NCBI RefSeq assembly: GCF_023736155.1
Contig: NZ_JAMLJJ010000006.1
Span: 1 to 64,000, forward strand
Origin: Larsenimonas salina
GTDB taxonomy: Bacteria; Pseudomonadota; Gammaproteobacteria; Pseudomonadales; Halomonadaceae
DNA: 64,000 nucleotides
Direction of reading: 5' to 3'
Every line of letters begins with the position of its first letter. The first letter of the stretch is position 1. Under the pieces are notes generated by a model that worked only from the letters and a program-made list of their open reading frames with translations, was not told the origin of the DNA and searched no databases. This document shows, in pieces, positions 37,201 to 45,587 of this stretch. The translations under genes and the position numbers were made by a program.

Positions 37201-37795
37201 CACGCAAATCGTCCAGCCGCTCGAGGTTTTCCTGGGTGCGCCGCATGCGGTTTTCAGTCTCGCGGCGGCGCTCCTTGTACTTGGAGATACCGGCCGCTTC
37301 CTCGATGGTGGCGCGCAGGTCGTCCGGGCGGGCTTCGATCAGCCGGGAGATCATGCCCTGACCGATGATTGCGTAGGAGCGCGGGCCAAGGCCGGTGCCG
37401 AGAAACAGATCGGCGATGTCACGTCGCCGGCATTTCTGGCCGTTGAAGTAATAAAGCGACTGGCCATCGCGGGTGATCAGCCGTTTGACCGAGATTTCGG
37501 CGTACTGGGCGTAGACGCCGCCGACCTTGCCTTCGCGGTTGTCGAACATCAGCTCGATTGAAGCCTGGCCGACCGGTTTGCGCCCGGTGGAGCCATTGAA
37601 GATGACGTCGGCCATCGATTCGCCGCGCAGCATCTTGGCCGACGATTCGCCCATGACCCAGCGCACGGCGTCGATCACGTTCGACTTGCCGCAGCCATTG
37701 GGCCCGACGATCGCGGTCATGTTGCTTTCGAACGGAACCGTGACGGGGTCGACAAAGGACTTGAAGCCCGCCAGTTTGATCGACTTGAGTCGCAT
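34292..37795 (-). CDS. smc: Chromosome segregation ATPase SMC
   Basis: A 1167-residue condensin subunit. The N-terminal ATPase lobe has GFKSFVDP and Walker A GPNGCGKSN. Long coiled coils (about 170-500 and 680-1000) flank a hinge (about 510-660). The C-terminal lobe has the signature LLSGGEKALTALSL and Walker B CMLDEVDAPLDDANV. It organises and segregates chromosomes. Smc rather than MukB is usual for Halomonadaceae and pseudomonads. zipA follows in the same direction after about 195 bases. Confidence 0.97.
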   Translation of the reverse strand: MRLKSIKLAGFKSFVDPVTVPFESNMTAIVGPNGCGKSNVIDAVRWVMGESSAKMLRGESMADVIFNGSTGRKPVGQASIELMFDNREGKVGGVYAQYAEISVKRLITRDGQSLYYFNGQKCRRRDIADLFLGTGLGPRSYAIIGQGMISRLIEARPDDLRATIEEAAGISKYKERRRETENRMRRTQENLERLDDLREELDKQLERLKRQADAARRYQELKDREHRLAGELALMRGRDLRAQQQRQEHEVRAIETNVEKHVFGVRESERELEEARSAHDELAQTLEQHQAAFYDTGAAIARIEQSLEHARARESQLSADLDSARRDLTELDGLKDQDQQRRQDIETRLGEIEPEQGAIEEQQAMLAARLEEAEEALEQAQGDWDRFSENDQSARHQADRLQQALKAQEQRLSALETQKQKRQSQRDELPDHSALSAEHEAVRLELEALDERLFELDDQRQDLQNARRETAEALEAHGRTLAERQAEQHSLQGERASLKALIDAALATGDDELEHYLETLEWAQTPRLAERLEVTPAWASVAEWVLSPWLTARLGEALPDAVADQALARGELALIAQGGAGPETVEPGTLGAHVKNADALLPWLNTIVCVDSARDALSRRAALAPHQSVISRDGVWAGVNWVRRLGEAHAQDSVLAHRARFDDVQARLDALGEELETLETRLDEDKQAQAARDDAIEALRLEEKRQTEARQQAALKESNLATRLEHIEGRRAELDDELSDVSMQREELALEIESAREQWDQALATVEDNAAQREQLERARHDAQQALAGLRAQDGPLREQLNQLTMEHQRLSTERQGLDTQFERSGDQRERLNEKIELLTEQLEDVRAPQEEHRETLEELLDRRGREEQTLNAHRDRAHELAERMRTREQARQEHERTLVTLRESLERARLEVQALSMKADTQDEHLRDLEHDPAALAEHLPEEAEIDTWQDTLERTREKIKRLGAINLAAIEEYDQQAERRDYLEAQHGELTEALTTLENAIRKIDQETRVRFKTTFDQINAGFEELFPKVFGGGTAWLTLTGDDLLETGVAIMARPPGKKNSTIHLLSGGEKALTALSLVFAIFKLNPAPFCMLDEVDAPLDDANVGRYANLVKDMSETVQFIYITHNKIAMEASQQLMGVTMQEPGVSRLVSVGVDEAAALAEA

Positions 37796-37848
37796 GGGCG
37801 CTGCCGTTGGTTAAAAAGCGGTGATGCTAGCGGTTTCGATGGGCAAAG

Positions 37849-39123
37849 TCAGTCCCTGCCCCCGTCGGAATCAAGGCGATGATCGATCGTGAGTCGAACC
37901 GCCGGCGCGTCGGACACCGCCACACGCTGGGTGTCGCTGACCCAGTCACCCGGCTGGGGCGCGGCATTTCCCGAGCGTGACAGCCGAGCCTGCACCTCGA
38001 CGGTCGAGGCGCTCGACAGTACCAGAGTCGGCGCCATCGCGTCGCGGTCGGTCAGCGTCACCTCGGCCGGCAACTGCGCGTAGGTCAAGCGCTTGACCGC
38101 AAGCGGCGGGCCATCGGGCGTGGTCGGGTCGCGGGCGATTATGAACACGGTGGTAGCGTCTGGCACATCGCCGTCGACCCGGCTCGCAATCGCCACATCA
38201 ACCTGTGAGGCAGCTTGAGCCTTGGGCGCGCGTTGGGTCTCGGCGTCGTGTTGCCCGTCAGCCGTCAGCCCTGCGCGCTCGCGGGCGATTCGAATGCCTT
38301 CCTGCATGGCCCGCACGCTGCCCGGCTCCTGATAACGCGCCGCTGCGGTCTGCCAGCGGTCGATCGCCTCGGCGTAGTCGGCGCCATGAAACGCGACCAG
38401 CCCGGCAAGGCTGTTGGCGGTCGGGTTATCGGGGGCGCGCGCAAGCGCGTCATCCAGGAGGGCACGGCCGGTGTCATCAAGCTGCATGCCGTGATCGAAA
38501 TAGCGCATCTGCGCCCGCAGCGCGACCAGCTCCGGCGTACGCTCACCGAGTGCGATGATGCGCTCGAGGGCGTGTTCGGCGTCGCCGAAGCGGCTCGCCT
38601 GACGATAGAGCGGGAACAGCGTCTCCCAGACGCGGGGGTTATCGGCCTGGGTCTCGGTGTAGGGTTCGAGCGCCTCGATGTAGTCCGAAAGCGTGGCCTC
38701 GGGCGTGGCCTTGAGGGTCTGGGCAGTGTCATAGAGCGCCAGATTATCGGCACTGCCGACGCTCAGGTACGTTACACCGCTTCCAGCCACCAGCAAAAGC
38801 GCGGCCAAAGCGACCAGCCACCGGCCCCGGGCAGGCGCATCAAGCGCGGCTCCCTTTATGGTTTCGGTCTCTTCAAGCAGGCGTGTATCGAGTTCCAGAC
38901 GCCTTTGATGCGCCTCGTCTTCGGTCAGCTCGCCCTGCTCACGCTCAAACTCGATGGCCTGTCGCTCGCGGCGATAAAGCCTTACGTTTTCACCGCTCTG
39001 GCCGTCCTCGGCCTCGAGTGCGCTCTGGGTGCGGTGAAGTCTTGCCGCCCGAAAAAGCGGCAGCGCCACGAAGACGAGCGCCAAAAGTGTCAGTAGCGCT
39101 AGGCCACTCCAGAGATCAGTCAT
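37849..39123 (-). CDS. ccmI: Cytochrome c maturation protein CcmI
   Basis: A 424-residue inner-membrane protein. TM1 (about 5-25) precedes a cytosolic basic/acidic helical loop (LYRRERQAIEFEREQGEL), TM2 (about 103-122) follows, and then TPR repeats (about 150-290) in the periplasm. The C-terminal domain (about 315-420) ends in a beta-rich region. CcmI presents apocytochrome c to the CcmFH heme lyase. It overlaps ccmH by eight bases and is last in the operon. Confidence 0.9.
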   Translation of the reverse strand: MTDLWSGLALLTLLALVFVALPLFRAARLHRTQSALEAEDGQSGENVRLYRRERQAIEFEREQGELTEDEAHQRRLELDTRLLEETETIKGAALDAPARGRWLVALAALLLVAGSGVTYLSVGSADNLALYDTAQTLKATPEATLSDYIEALEPYTETQADNPRVWETLFPLYRQASRFGDAEHALERIIALGERTPELVALRAQMRYFDHGMQLDDTGRALLDDALARAPDNPTANSLAGLVAFHGADYAEAIDRWQTAAARYQEPGSVRAMQEGIRIARERAGLTADGQHDAETQRAPKAQAASQVDVAIASRVDGDVPDATTVFIIARDPTTPDGPPLAVKRLTYAQLPAEVTLTDRDAMAPTLVLSSASTVEVQARLSRSGNAAPQPGDWVSDTQRVAVSDAPAVRLTIDHRLDSDGGRD

Positions 39124-39613
39124 TTGGATGCTCCCGCGACCTGGACGGCTCTTCGTGCGCGGCCAGAAGCGCCTCGAGCCGCGCGCGCTCGGGCGCGCTG
39201 AGCTGGCCGGGCGCGCTCTGGCGGCGCGCCCGCACGACTCGCCAGATAATCACGCCGCCAAGCAACAGCCCAAGCAGCGGCCCACCCCACAAAAGCCAGG
39301 TTCGCGCCTCAAGTCGCGGGTCGTACAGCACGTAGTCGCCGAAGCGCTTGACCATGTACGCCTTGATCGCGTCGTCGCTCTTGCCCTGCGCCAAAAGTGT
39401 TGCAACCTGAGCGCGCATGTCCTTCGAGATCATCGAGTTCGACGCGCTGATGGATTCGTTCTGGCACTTGGGGCAGCGAAGCTCATCGATCAGCCGGGTA
39501 TAGCGGGCCTCGAGCGCCGGGTCATCAAAGGTGTGCACCTCGATGGCCGCCCGGGCGCTGAGTGTTGCCAGCGCAAGTGTCAGTATCAGCCCGAGTCTCA
39601 GGAAGAGGACCAC
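39116..39613 (-). CDS. ccmH: Cytochrome c maturation protein CcmH (CcmL)
   Basis: A 165-residue protein with an N-terminal signal/TM, the redox motif LRCPKCQNESI (Cys pair reducing apocytochrome disulfides), the family segment SNSMISKDMRAQVATLLAQGKSD, a second TM helix (about 105-125) and a charged tail. It overlaps ccmG by 16 bases. The short size shows the two-gene ccmH/ccmI layout rather than the fused E. coli CcmH. Confidence 0.95.
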   Translation of the reverse strand: MVLFLRLGLILTLALATLSARAAIEVHTFDDPALEARYTRLIDELRCPKCQNESISASNSMISKDMRAQVATLLAQGKSDDAIKAYMVKRFGDYVLYDPRLEARTWLLWGGPLLGLLLGGVIIWRVVRARRQSAPGQLSAPERARLEALLAAHEEPSRSREHPND

Positions 39614-40131
39614 GATTGTATCTCCGGCAGGATGGTGTCCTTGACGTCGTCGGGCTTGATGTAACCCGTGTGGTGATAGCGCACAACGCCCTGGGCATCG
39701 ACAATGAACGATTCCGGCGCGCCGTAGACGCCAAGATCGAGCCCGAGGGTGCCGTCAGGGTCGAACGCGCTGAGCTCGAATGGGTTGCCGAAGCGGTTCA
39801 GGAAGTCTCGGGCATCGACGCGGGTGTCCTTATAGTCGACGCCGAGAATGCGCACCCCGGCCTTTCGAAGCGCCAGCAGCTGGGGCATTTCGTCCTTGCA
39901 GGTTGGGCACCACGACCCCCAGACGTTGACCAGCGTGACATGACCAAGCAGGTCCGCGCGCTCGATGGTGACCGTGGGGTCATCGAGCGCCGTCAGCGAA
40001 AACTCAGGCATCGGCTGATCGATCAGCGCCGAATCCCGCGAGGACGGGTCCTTGCCAAGCCCGACCCAGAGCATGACAGCCAGCACGAGAAAGCCTGCCA
40101 GAGGAATGAACAATAGCCAGCGACGGTTCAT
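39598..40131 (-). CDS. ccmG: Thiol:disulfide interchange protein CcmG (DsbE)
   Basis: A 177-residue membrane-anchored periplasmic thioredoxin. An N-terminal TM helix (about 4-23) precedes the conserved MPEFSLTAL entry and the active site WGSWCPTCKDEMP; GVYGAPESFIVD carries the cis-proline loop. It keeps CcmH or apocytochrome cysteines reduced. It overlaps ccmF by four bases. Confidence 0.95.
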   Translation of the reverse strand: MNRRWLLFIPLAGFLVLAVMLWVGLGKDPSSRDSALIDQPMPEFSLTALDDPTVTIERADLLGHVTLVNVWGSWCPTCKDEMPQLLALRKAGVRILGVDYKDTRVDARDFLNRFGNPFELSAFDPDGTLGLDLGVYGAPESFIVDAQGVVRYHHTGYIKPDDVKDTILPEIQSWSSS

Positions 40132-42095
40132 GACGGTTTTTCTCCTAAACGTCGTATGGGGCGGCGGTAGCGCTTGTCCCAGACGGCAAGCCCGCCGCCG
40201 AGCGCCATCAGCACACCACCCAGCCAGATCCAGCGTACAAAGGGTTTGACCTGCACCCGAAGGGCCCAGTCACCATTGTCGAGCTCCTCACCGAGGGCGA
40301 CGTACAGGTCCCGCGTAAGTCCTGCATCCAGCGCCGTTTCGGTCAACGCCTGACGACGTGCGGTGTAGAACCGTTTTTCGGGGTGCATCAGATCGATCAG
40401 TGCGCCGTCTCGGGTGACTTGAAGCGTGGCGCGGGTGGCCTGGTAGTTCGGCCCCGGCACATCGGCCAGGTTGGTCATCTTGAACCGATAACCACCAACC
40501 TCGACCGCCTGCCCCACGTTCAAGCGCACGTTGCGCTCCACGTGATAATTCGACACCAGCGTGATGCCAACGATCGACACCGCAAGCCCGAGATGGCCAA
40601 GCACCATGCCGTAATGGCTTCGCGACAACCGCGCCGGCCCCTTGAGGCCGTGACGTAAAGCGCTTGCCACGACGTCTCGAAGCGAGGTCATCGCGACCCA
40701 CAGCGCCAACACCAGCCCAAGCGCCACGCTCACATGCCAGGGCCGCTCGCCCACCATCAAGGGCGCGCCGATGCCGACCACCAGCGCCACCAGCGCACCC
40801 AGTGCACAGCGCTTGATAAGCTCGCCTTTGGGCATGCGCTTCCAGCGCGACAGCGGCCCAAGGCCCATGAACAGACACAACACGGTGGCAAGCGGCACGA
40901 AGAGTGCATTGAAGTACGGCGGGCCGACCGAAATCGAGCCGAGCCCGAGCGAGGACAGAATCAGCGGATAGAGCGTGCCCAAAAGCACGGTGATCGCCAT
41001 CACCAGAAGAATGATGTTGTTGAACAGCAGGAACGCATCGCGCGACAGCCAGCCAAACGACACCGGGCTCTTGACCTGCGGCGCCCTGAGCGCGAACACC
41101 AGAAGCGCGCCGCCGACGGTAAGCCCCAAAAGCGCCAGAATGAAGATGCCGCGGGAGGGGTCGCTTGCAAAGGAGTGCACCGAGGTCAGTACGCCCGAGC
41201 GCACCAGAAACGTGCCCAGAAGCGACAGCGAAAAGGTGCAGATCGCCAGCAGGACGGTCCAGCTCTTGAAGGTGCCGCGTTTTTCGGTGGCCGCGAGCGA
41301 ATGCATCAACGCCGTACCCACGAGCCAGGGCATCAGAGAGGCGTTTTCGACCGGGTCCCAGAACCACCAGCCGCCCCAGCCCAGCTCGTAGTAGGCCCAC
41401 CAGCTGCCAAGCGCGATACCGAGGCTCAGAAACGCCCAGGCAACCGTTGTCCACGGCCTCGCCCATCGCGTCCAGGCGGCGTCCAGCCGACCGCCAAGGA
41501 GCGCGGCCATCGCGAAGGCAAACGCCACCGAGAAGCCAACGTAGCCCATGTAGAGCATTGGCGGATGCACGATCAGCCCCGGGTCCTGAAGCAGCGGATT
41601 GAGATCGGCGCCCTCGGCCGGCGCCGCCGGGAGCGTGCGGGTGAACGGGTTGGAGGTCAGCAGGATAAAAAGCAGAAACCCGCTCGAAATGATGCCCAGG
41701 ATGCCAAGCACCCGAGCGAGCATGTCCCGCGGGAGTGATCTTGAAAAGACACTGACCAGAAGCCCCCAAAGCGACAGGAGCAACGACCACAGAAGCATCG
41801 AACCTTCGTGGCTGCCCCACACCGCACAGAGCCGGTAATACCAGGGCAGCGCCGAGTTCGAATTATTGGCAATGTAATCGACGCTGAAATCGTTGAACAG
41901 AAAACCGAGCGCCAGGGCCACGAAGGCAAGGCTCAAAAACAGACACTGCCCCCAGGCCATGGGCTGGGCAAACGCCATCCAAAGCGGACGGCGCTGCCAG
42001 GCACCGATCAGGGGCACCACGGCCTGAAGCAGTGACAGCGCCAGTGCCAGTATCAGCGCGTAGACGCCGTATTCGGGCAATACATCAATCAACAT
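40128..42095 (-). CDS. ccmF: Cytochrome c heme lyase subunit CcmF
   Basis: A 655-residue membrane protein with about fifteen hydrophobic helices. The tryptophan-rich heme-handling motif GGWWFWDPVENASLMPWL is present, with flanking conserved histidines. A large periplasmic domain lies near the C-terminus (about 490-620). It attaches heme from holo-CcmE to apocytochrome c together with CcmH and CcmI. The gene is between ccmE and ccmG. Confidence 0.96.
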   Translation of the reverse strand: MLIDVLPEYGVYALILALALSLLQAVVPLIGAWQRRPLWMAFAQPMAWGQCLFLSLAFVALALGFLFNDFSVDYIANNSNSALPWYYRLCAVWGSHEGSMLLWSLLLSLWGLLVSVFSRSLPRDMLARVLGILGIISSGFLLFILLTSNPFTRTLPAAPAEGADLNPLLQDPGLIVHPPMLYMGYVGFSVAFAFAMAALLGGRLDAAWTRWARPWTTVAWAFLSLGIALGSWWAYYELGWGGWWFWDPVENASLMPWLVGTALMHSLAATEKRGTFKSWTVLLAICTFSLSLLGTFLVRSGVLTSVHSFASDPSRGIFILALLGLTVGGALLVFALRAPQVKSPVSFGWLSRDAFLLFNNIILLVMAITVLLGTLYPLILSSLGLGSISVGPPYFNALFVPLATVLCLFMGLGPLSRWKRMPKGELIKRCALGALVALVVGIGAPLMVGERPWHVSVALGLVLALWVAMTSLRDVVASALRHGLKGPARLSRSHYGMVLGHLGLAVSIVGITLVSNYHVERNVRLNVGQAVEVGGYRFKMTNLADVPGPNYQATRATLQVTRDGALIDLMHPEKRFYTARRQALTETALDAGLTRDLYVALGEELDNGDWALRVQVKPFVRWIWLGGVLMALGGGLAVWDKRYRRPIRRLGEKPS

Positions 42096-42126
42096 GATCC
42101 ATCTCTATCTCGGCGCGACCATCCCG

Positions 42127-42621
42127 TCATGGCCGGTCGGCCTCGGGGTAGGAGAGCTTGCCCTCGGCCCGGGCCGCGCGGTAATCCTCGGGCGAAAGCC
42201 CTTCCTTGTCGAGCACATCCGCCACTTCCTTGGGCATGTAGTTTTCATCGTGCTTGGCAAGCACCTGCGACGCATCAAGCGTGCCCGAGGCGTCAAGCGT
42301 TCCGATCACGACGATGCCCTGCCCTTCCCGGAAAAGATCCGGCAGGATGCCGTCAAAGCGCACCGGCACCCGGGCCTTGAAGTCGGTGACCGTGAACGTG
42401 ACCACAAGCGAGTCCTGATTGCGGTCAACGCTTCCTTTTTCGACGATGCCGCCGGCACGGATCTGGCGCCCTGTCGGGGCCTCCTGGCCAGCGATCTGCT
42501 CGGGGCTATAGAACAGGTTGATGTTCTGGCGCAGCGCGAAGAGCATTAGCGTTACGGCCACGGCGACCAGCGCCACCAGCCCCAGCACGATCATGAGCCG
42601 GCGTTTTCGAACCGCGTTCAT
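42127..42621 (-). CDS. ccmE: Cytochrome c heme chaperone CcmE
   Basis: A 164-residue periplasmic heme carrier with an N-terminal TM anchor (about 8-28) and an OB-fold beta-barrel. The heme-attachment histidine lies in [13 protein letters not shown], with the tyrosine ligand four residues later. Its start overlaps the ccmD stop by four bases. Confidence 0.96.
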   Translation of the reverse strand: MNAVRKRRLMIVLGLVALVAVAVTLMLFALRQNINLFYSPEQIAGQEAPTGRQIRAGGIVEKGSVDRNQDSLVVTFTVTDFKARVPVRFDGILPDLFREGQGIVVIGTLDASGTLDASQVLAKHDENYMPKEVADVLDKEGLSPEDYRAARAEGKLSYPEADRP

Positions 42622-42794
42622 GAGCGCGCCTCACGGCGAATCTGGCGCAGGATACCGGCGCGCACGCGGCGGTACTCGAGGTGCACCCAGCCGGCCTGAA
42701 CACCCCAGGCGCCCACGACCACCGCCCACGCCGACCAGACGTAGACGCCATAGCCGTTCATGCTCAGAAATTCGTTGAGTGTTTGAAATGCCAC
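42618..42794 (-). CDS. ccmD: Heme exporter protein CcmD
   Basis: A 58-residue protein starting at a GTG (42794) after AAGGAACACTGATC, reading (M)[19 protein letters not shown]. The YGVYVWSAW segment and a single TM helix followed by basic residues are typical of CcmD, which helps release holo-CcmE from CcmABC. No ATG gives a sensible start. It begins three bases after the ccmC stop and overlaps ccmE by four bases. Confidence 0.88.
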   Translation of the reverse strand: MAFQTLNEFLSMNGYGVYVWSAWAVVVGAWGVQAGWVHLEYRRVRAGILRQIRREARS

Positions 42795-42796
42795 GA

Positions 42797-43564
42797 TCAG
42801 TGTTCCTTGTCGCAGGTGTCTGTAATCAGCGCCCGAACCCAGCGGGCGCGATGCTCCCGGCGAAGAATCTCGTTGCGCGTTCGTGACAGCACCACGGCGC
42901 CGAACAGCGCATAGGCGCCAAGCATCATCAAAAGAAGCGGCACCCACATGCTTTCAGGCATCGACGGCGCCTTGGTCAGGCTAAATGAGGCTGTCTGGTG
43001 CAGGGTATTCCACCACTCGACCGAGTACTTGATGATCGGCAGATTGACCACCCCCACCAGCGACAGCACCGCCGCGGCGCGGCCGCCGCTGTGTTCGCGG
43101 GCAAAGGCGTAGCGTAGCGCGATGATGCCGAAGTACAGAAACAGCAGAATCAGCATTGAGGTCAGGCGCGCGTCCCACACCCACCAGGTCCCCCAGGTGG
43201 GGATGCCCCACACGGCGCCTGAAAAAAGCGCGGCAAACGTCATGCTGGCGCCGAAGGGCGCAGCGACCTTGGCAACGATGTCGGCAAGCTTGATCTTCCA
43301 GACCAGAAAGACCACGGCGCACACGGCCATGAGTGCAAAACACGACTCGGCAAGCATCGCGCTCGGCACGTGTACGTAGATAATGCGAAAGCTGTCGTGC
43401 TGCTGGTAATCGGCCGGTGCAAACGCAAGGCCCCACAGCGCCCCGACCGTCAGCAAGATCAGGGCAAGCCCCCAGAGCCAGGGCGCGACCCGCGTACTCA
43501 CGCGGTAGAAGTGCTTTGGCGAGGCCCATTTATGTATCCATTGCCACATCGGTCGTTTGCTCAA
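42797..43564 (-). CDS. ccmC: Heme exporter / heme-handling protein CcmC
   Basis: A 255-residue protein with six TM helices. The tryptophan-rich motif is WGTWWVWDARLTSMLIL, and conserved periplasmic histidines flank it (YVHVPSA, near VEWWNTLHQ). It loads heme onto CcmE in the periplasm. It is downstream of ccmB, with a 22-base gap. Confidence 0.96.
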   Translation of the reverse strand: MSKRPMWQWIHKWASPKHFYRVSTRVAPWLWGLALILLTVGALWGLAFAPADYQQHDSFRIIYVHVPSAMLAESCFALMAVCAVVFLVWKIKLADIVAKVAAPFGASMTFAALFSGAVWGIPTWGTWWVWDARLTSMLILLFLYFGIIALRYAFAREHSGGRAAAVLSLVGVVNLPIIKYSVEWWNTLHQTASFSLTKAPSMPESMWVPLLLMMLGAYALFGAVVLSRTRNEILRREHRARWVRALITDTCDKEH

Positions 43565-43586
43565 CTAGACAAGAGAGAGTGTGAGT

Positions 43587-44282
43587 TCAGCCACTATGGG
43601 CAAGACGCAGGGCCGCGGCACTTGCCCACGGCGACAGCGCAAGCGCCGCGGCAAACATCGCGCCAAGAATCGCCAGATACGGCGTGACGTCAATGCCGTC
43701 GAGCGCAAGGCGCACCACGCCCGCACCGAAGATCAACACCGGGATGTAGAGCGGCAGAACCATCAGCGCAAGCAAAAGCCCGCCGCGGCGCACACCAACT
43801 GTTAGCGCCGCACCAATGGCCCCGATCAGAATCAACGTGGCACTGCCGAGCGCAAGCGAAAGCGCCGTCACCCAGAATACCGACGACGGCAAGGCCAGCA
43901 TCAAGCCCAGCATCGGCGACATCAGCGCCAGCGGCAGCCCGGCCATGACCCAGTGGGCGCACATCTTGGCAAGCACCAGCAGCCAGGCCGGCACCGGCGA
44001 GAGCAACATCTGCTCGAGCGTGCCGTCGTCGTGGTCCTCACGGAACAGCGCATCCAGCGACAAAAGCACGGCCAGAAGCGCGGCGACCCACAAGATACCG
44101 GGCGCGAACGTGACAAGCACCGTGCGATCCGGCGTGGTCGCCAGCGGAAAGAGCGTCACGATCAGCGCGAAAAAGATCAAGGGACTGCCCCACTCACTGC
44201 CATGGCGAATGCGAAGCCGCAGGTCCCGAACAAAGGTGTACCGAAAGGCGCGTGCCCAGCTGTGACCGCCCTCAGAGGACAT
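43587..44282 (-). CDS. ccmB: Heme exporter ABC transporter permease CcmB
   Basis: A 231-residue permease with six hydrophobic helices. I choose the ATG at 44282 (MSSEGGHSWARAFRYTFVRDLRLR) with a GGAGGT ribosome-binding site. The conserved LFREDHDDGTLEQMLLSP loop identifies the family. It overlaps the end of ccmA by 11 bases. With CcmA it forms the ATP-driven part that frees holo-CcmE. Confidence 0.93.
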   Translation of the reverse strand: MSSEGGHSWARAFRYTFVRDLRLRIRHGSEWGSPLIFFALIVTLFPLATTPDRTVLVTFAPGILWVAALLAVLLSLDALFREDHDDGTLEQMLLSPVPAWLLVLAKMCAHWVMAGLPLALMSPMLGLMLALPSSVFWVTALSLALGSATLILIGAIGAALTVGVRRGGLLLALMVLPLYIPVLIFGAGVVRLALDGIDVTPYLAILGAMFAAALALSPWASAAALRLAHSG

Positions 44283-44922
44283 GATGACCTCCGTGGCCAT
44301 CAAGGCCAATGCGGCGAGTAAACGCAACGCTTGAAAAGGCGTGGTGTGTGGTCACGATAGCCGCGCCACCTTTGTGACAGTGCTCAGCTACCAAATGTTC
44401 AAGCGCAGCAACCCCCTCACGGTCGATGGCGGTGAACGGCTCATCGAGAATCCAGAGCGGCCGGTTCAATAGATGAAGCCGGGCCAGACCAACCCGTCGC
44501 CGCTGACCGGCAGAGAGCTGCGCGACCGGAATATCCTCGAACCCCTTGAGCCCGACGGCGTCGAGCGCCTGCCAGCGCGCCGCCACCGAGCGGGCATCGT
44601 CATCGATGCCAATCGCCTGATACCAGCTCAGGTTCTCCAGTGGCGTCAGCGCCTCTTTCACACCTGACAGGTGGCCGCTGTAGACCAGTGCGCCATGAAA
44701 TGCAGCGCGGGCTTTTGGAAGCGGTTTTCCCTGCCACAGCACCGCGCCTTCGCTCGGCTCGAGCTGACCGGTCAGCATCTTGATGAGGCTGGTCTTGCCG
44801 CTGCCGTTTGGACCTTCGACGCGGCAGAGATCGCCGTCTTCGATCGAAAACTCGAGCGCCTGAAACAACCACCGTTCATCGCGCTCACAGCCAAGCTGCC
44901 GCCCTTCGAGTTGAACCCTCAA
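44272..44922 (-). CDS. ccmA: Heme exporter ABC transporter ATPase CcmA
   Basis: A 216-residue ATPase with Walker A GPNGSGKTS, Q-loop, signature AQLSAGQRRRVGLARL and Walker B LWILDEPFTAID. The frame is open further upstream, but family length and alignment place the start near a TTG at 44922 (LRVQLEGRQLGCERDERWLF), which follows AGGCAGGTAGGT. An ATG at 45024 would add 34 poorly conserved residues. First gene of the ccm operon, divergent from the LexA-like gene. Confidence 0.9.
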   Translation of the reverse strand: MRVQLEGRQLGCERDERWLFQALEFSIEDGDLCRVEGPNGSGKTSLIKMLTGQLEPSEGAVLWQGKPLPKARAAFHGALVYSGHLSGVKEALTPLENLSWYQAIGIDDDARSVAARWQALDAVGLKGFEDIPVAQLSAGQRRRVGLARLHLLNRPLWILDEPFTAIDREGVAALEHLVAEHCHKGGAAIVTTHHAFSSVAFTRRIGLDGHGGHHVL

Positions 44923-45107
44923 ACCTACCTGCCTTTCGTTGTCACGCGCGGGATCATCACGGCGCGCCCTTCGTTCACGAGCGCGACACTTTACTACGAA
45001 CGTCCAATACGGGCCACACGCCATGGCTTATCCAGGAGATGATAATCCCGACCGCTCCCTGCTATGATGCCCCCTCCCTCCAGGATCGCCCGAAGGAGTC
45101 TCCTGTC

Positions 45108-45584
45108 ATGTCGACTGCCGAACCGCACTTCCTGCACCGCCTGCCCAACCTGCCGCTGGACGCCAACGCCTGGGAAGATGTCCAATCCGATCAGTTCACG
45201 GATGTTCCCCTGCTTGGTTATGTGTCCGCCGGCATGCCCATCGAGGCCTGTAGCGTCAACGACACCGTTCGCATTCCAAGCCAGATGGTGCGCCGCAACA
45301 CCTACGCACTGAAGGTGCGCGGTGATTCCATGATCGATTGCAATATCTTCGACGGTGATATCATCATCATCGAGCGCCTTGAGTCGGCGGAAAACGGCGA
45401 GACCGCGGTCATCCTGATCAACAATCAGGAAGTGACGCTCAAAAAGCTCTACATCGAAAAACACGGCGTGCGACTTCAGCCCGCCAACGACACCATGCCG
45501 CCGATTTATCTTAAAAACGACGACATTCAGGTGCTCGGTCTGGTCATGGGCGTGGCCCGCCACCCAACCGACCAGGTCGCGTAA
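45108..45584 (+). CDS. Stand-alone S24 (LexA/UmuD-like) peptidase
   Basis: A 158-residue protein with a GAAGGAG ribosome-binding site. It has the LexA C-terminal fold but no N-terminal HTH domain. The self-cleavage site Ala41-Gly42 lies in GYVSAGMPIEA, the catalytic Ser74 in VRGDSMID, and the general-base Lys at about 112 (QEVTLKKLY). It is close in size to UmuD, but no umuC follows; the next gene is an IMPACT-family protein four bases on. I see no LexA box in its leader, so SOS control is not evident. It could be a RecA-triggered self-cleaving regulator or an anti-repressor. Confidence 0.8.
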   Translation: MSTAEPHFLHRLPNLPLDANAWEDVQSDQFTDVPLLGYVSAGMPIEACSVNDTVRIPSQMVRRNTYALKVRGDSMIDCNIFDGDIIIIERLESAENGETAVILINNQEVTLKKLYIEKHGVRLQPANDTMPPIYLKNDDIQVLGLVMGVARHPTDQVA

Positions 45585-45587
45585 GCG

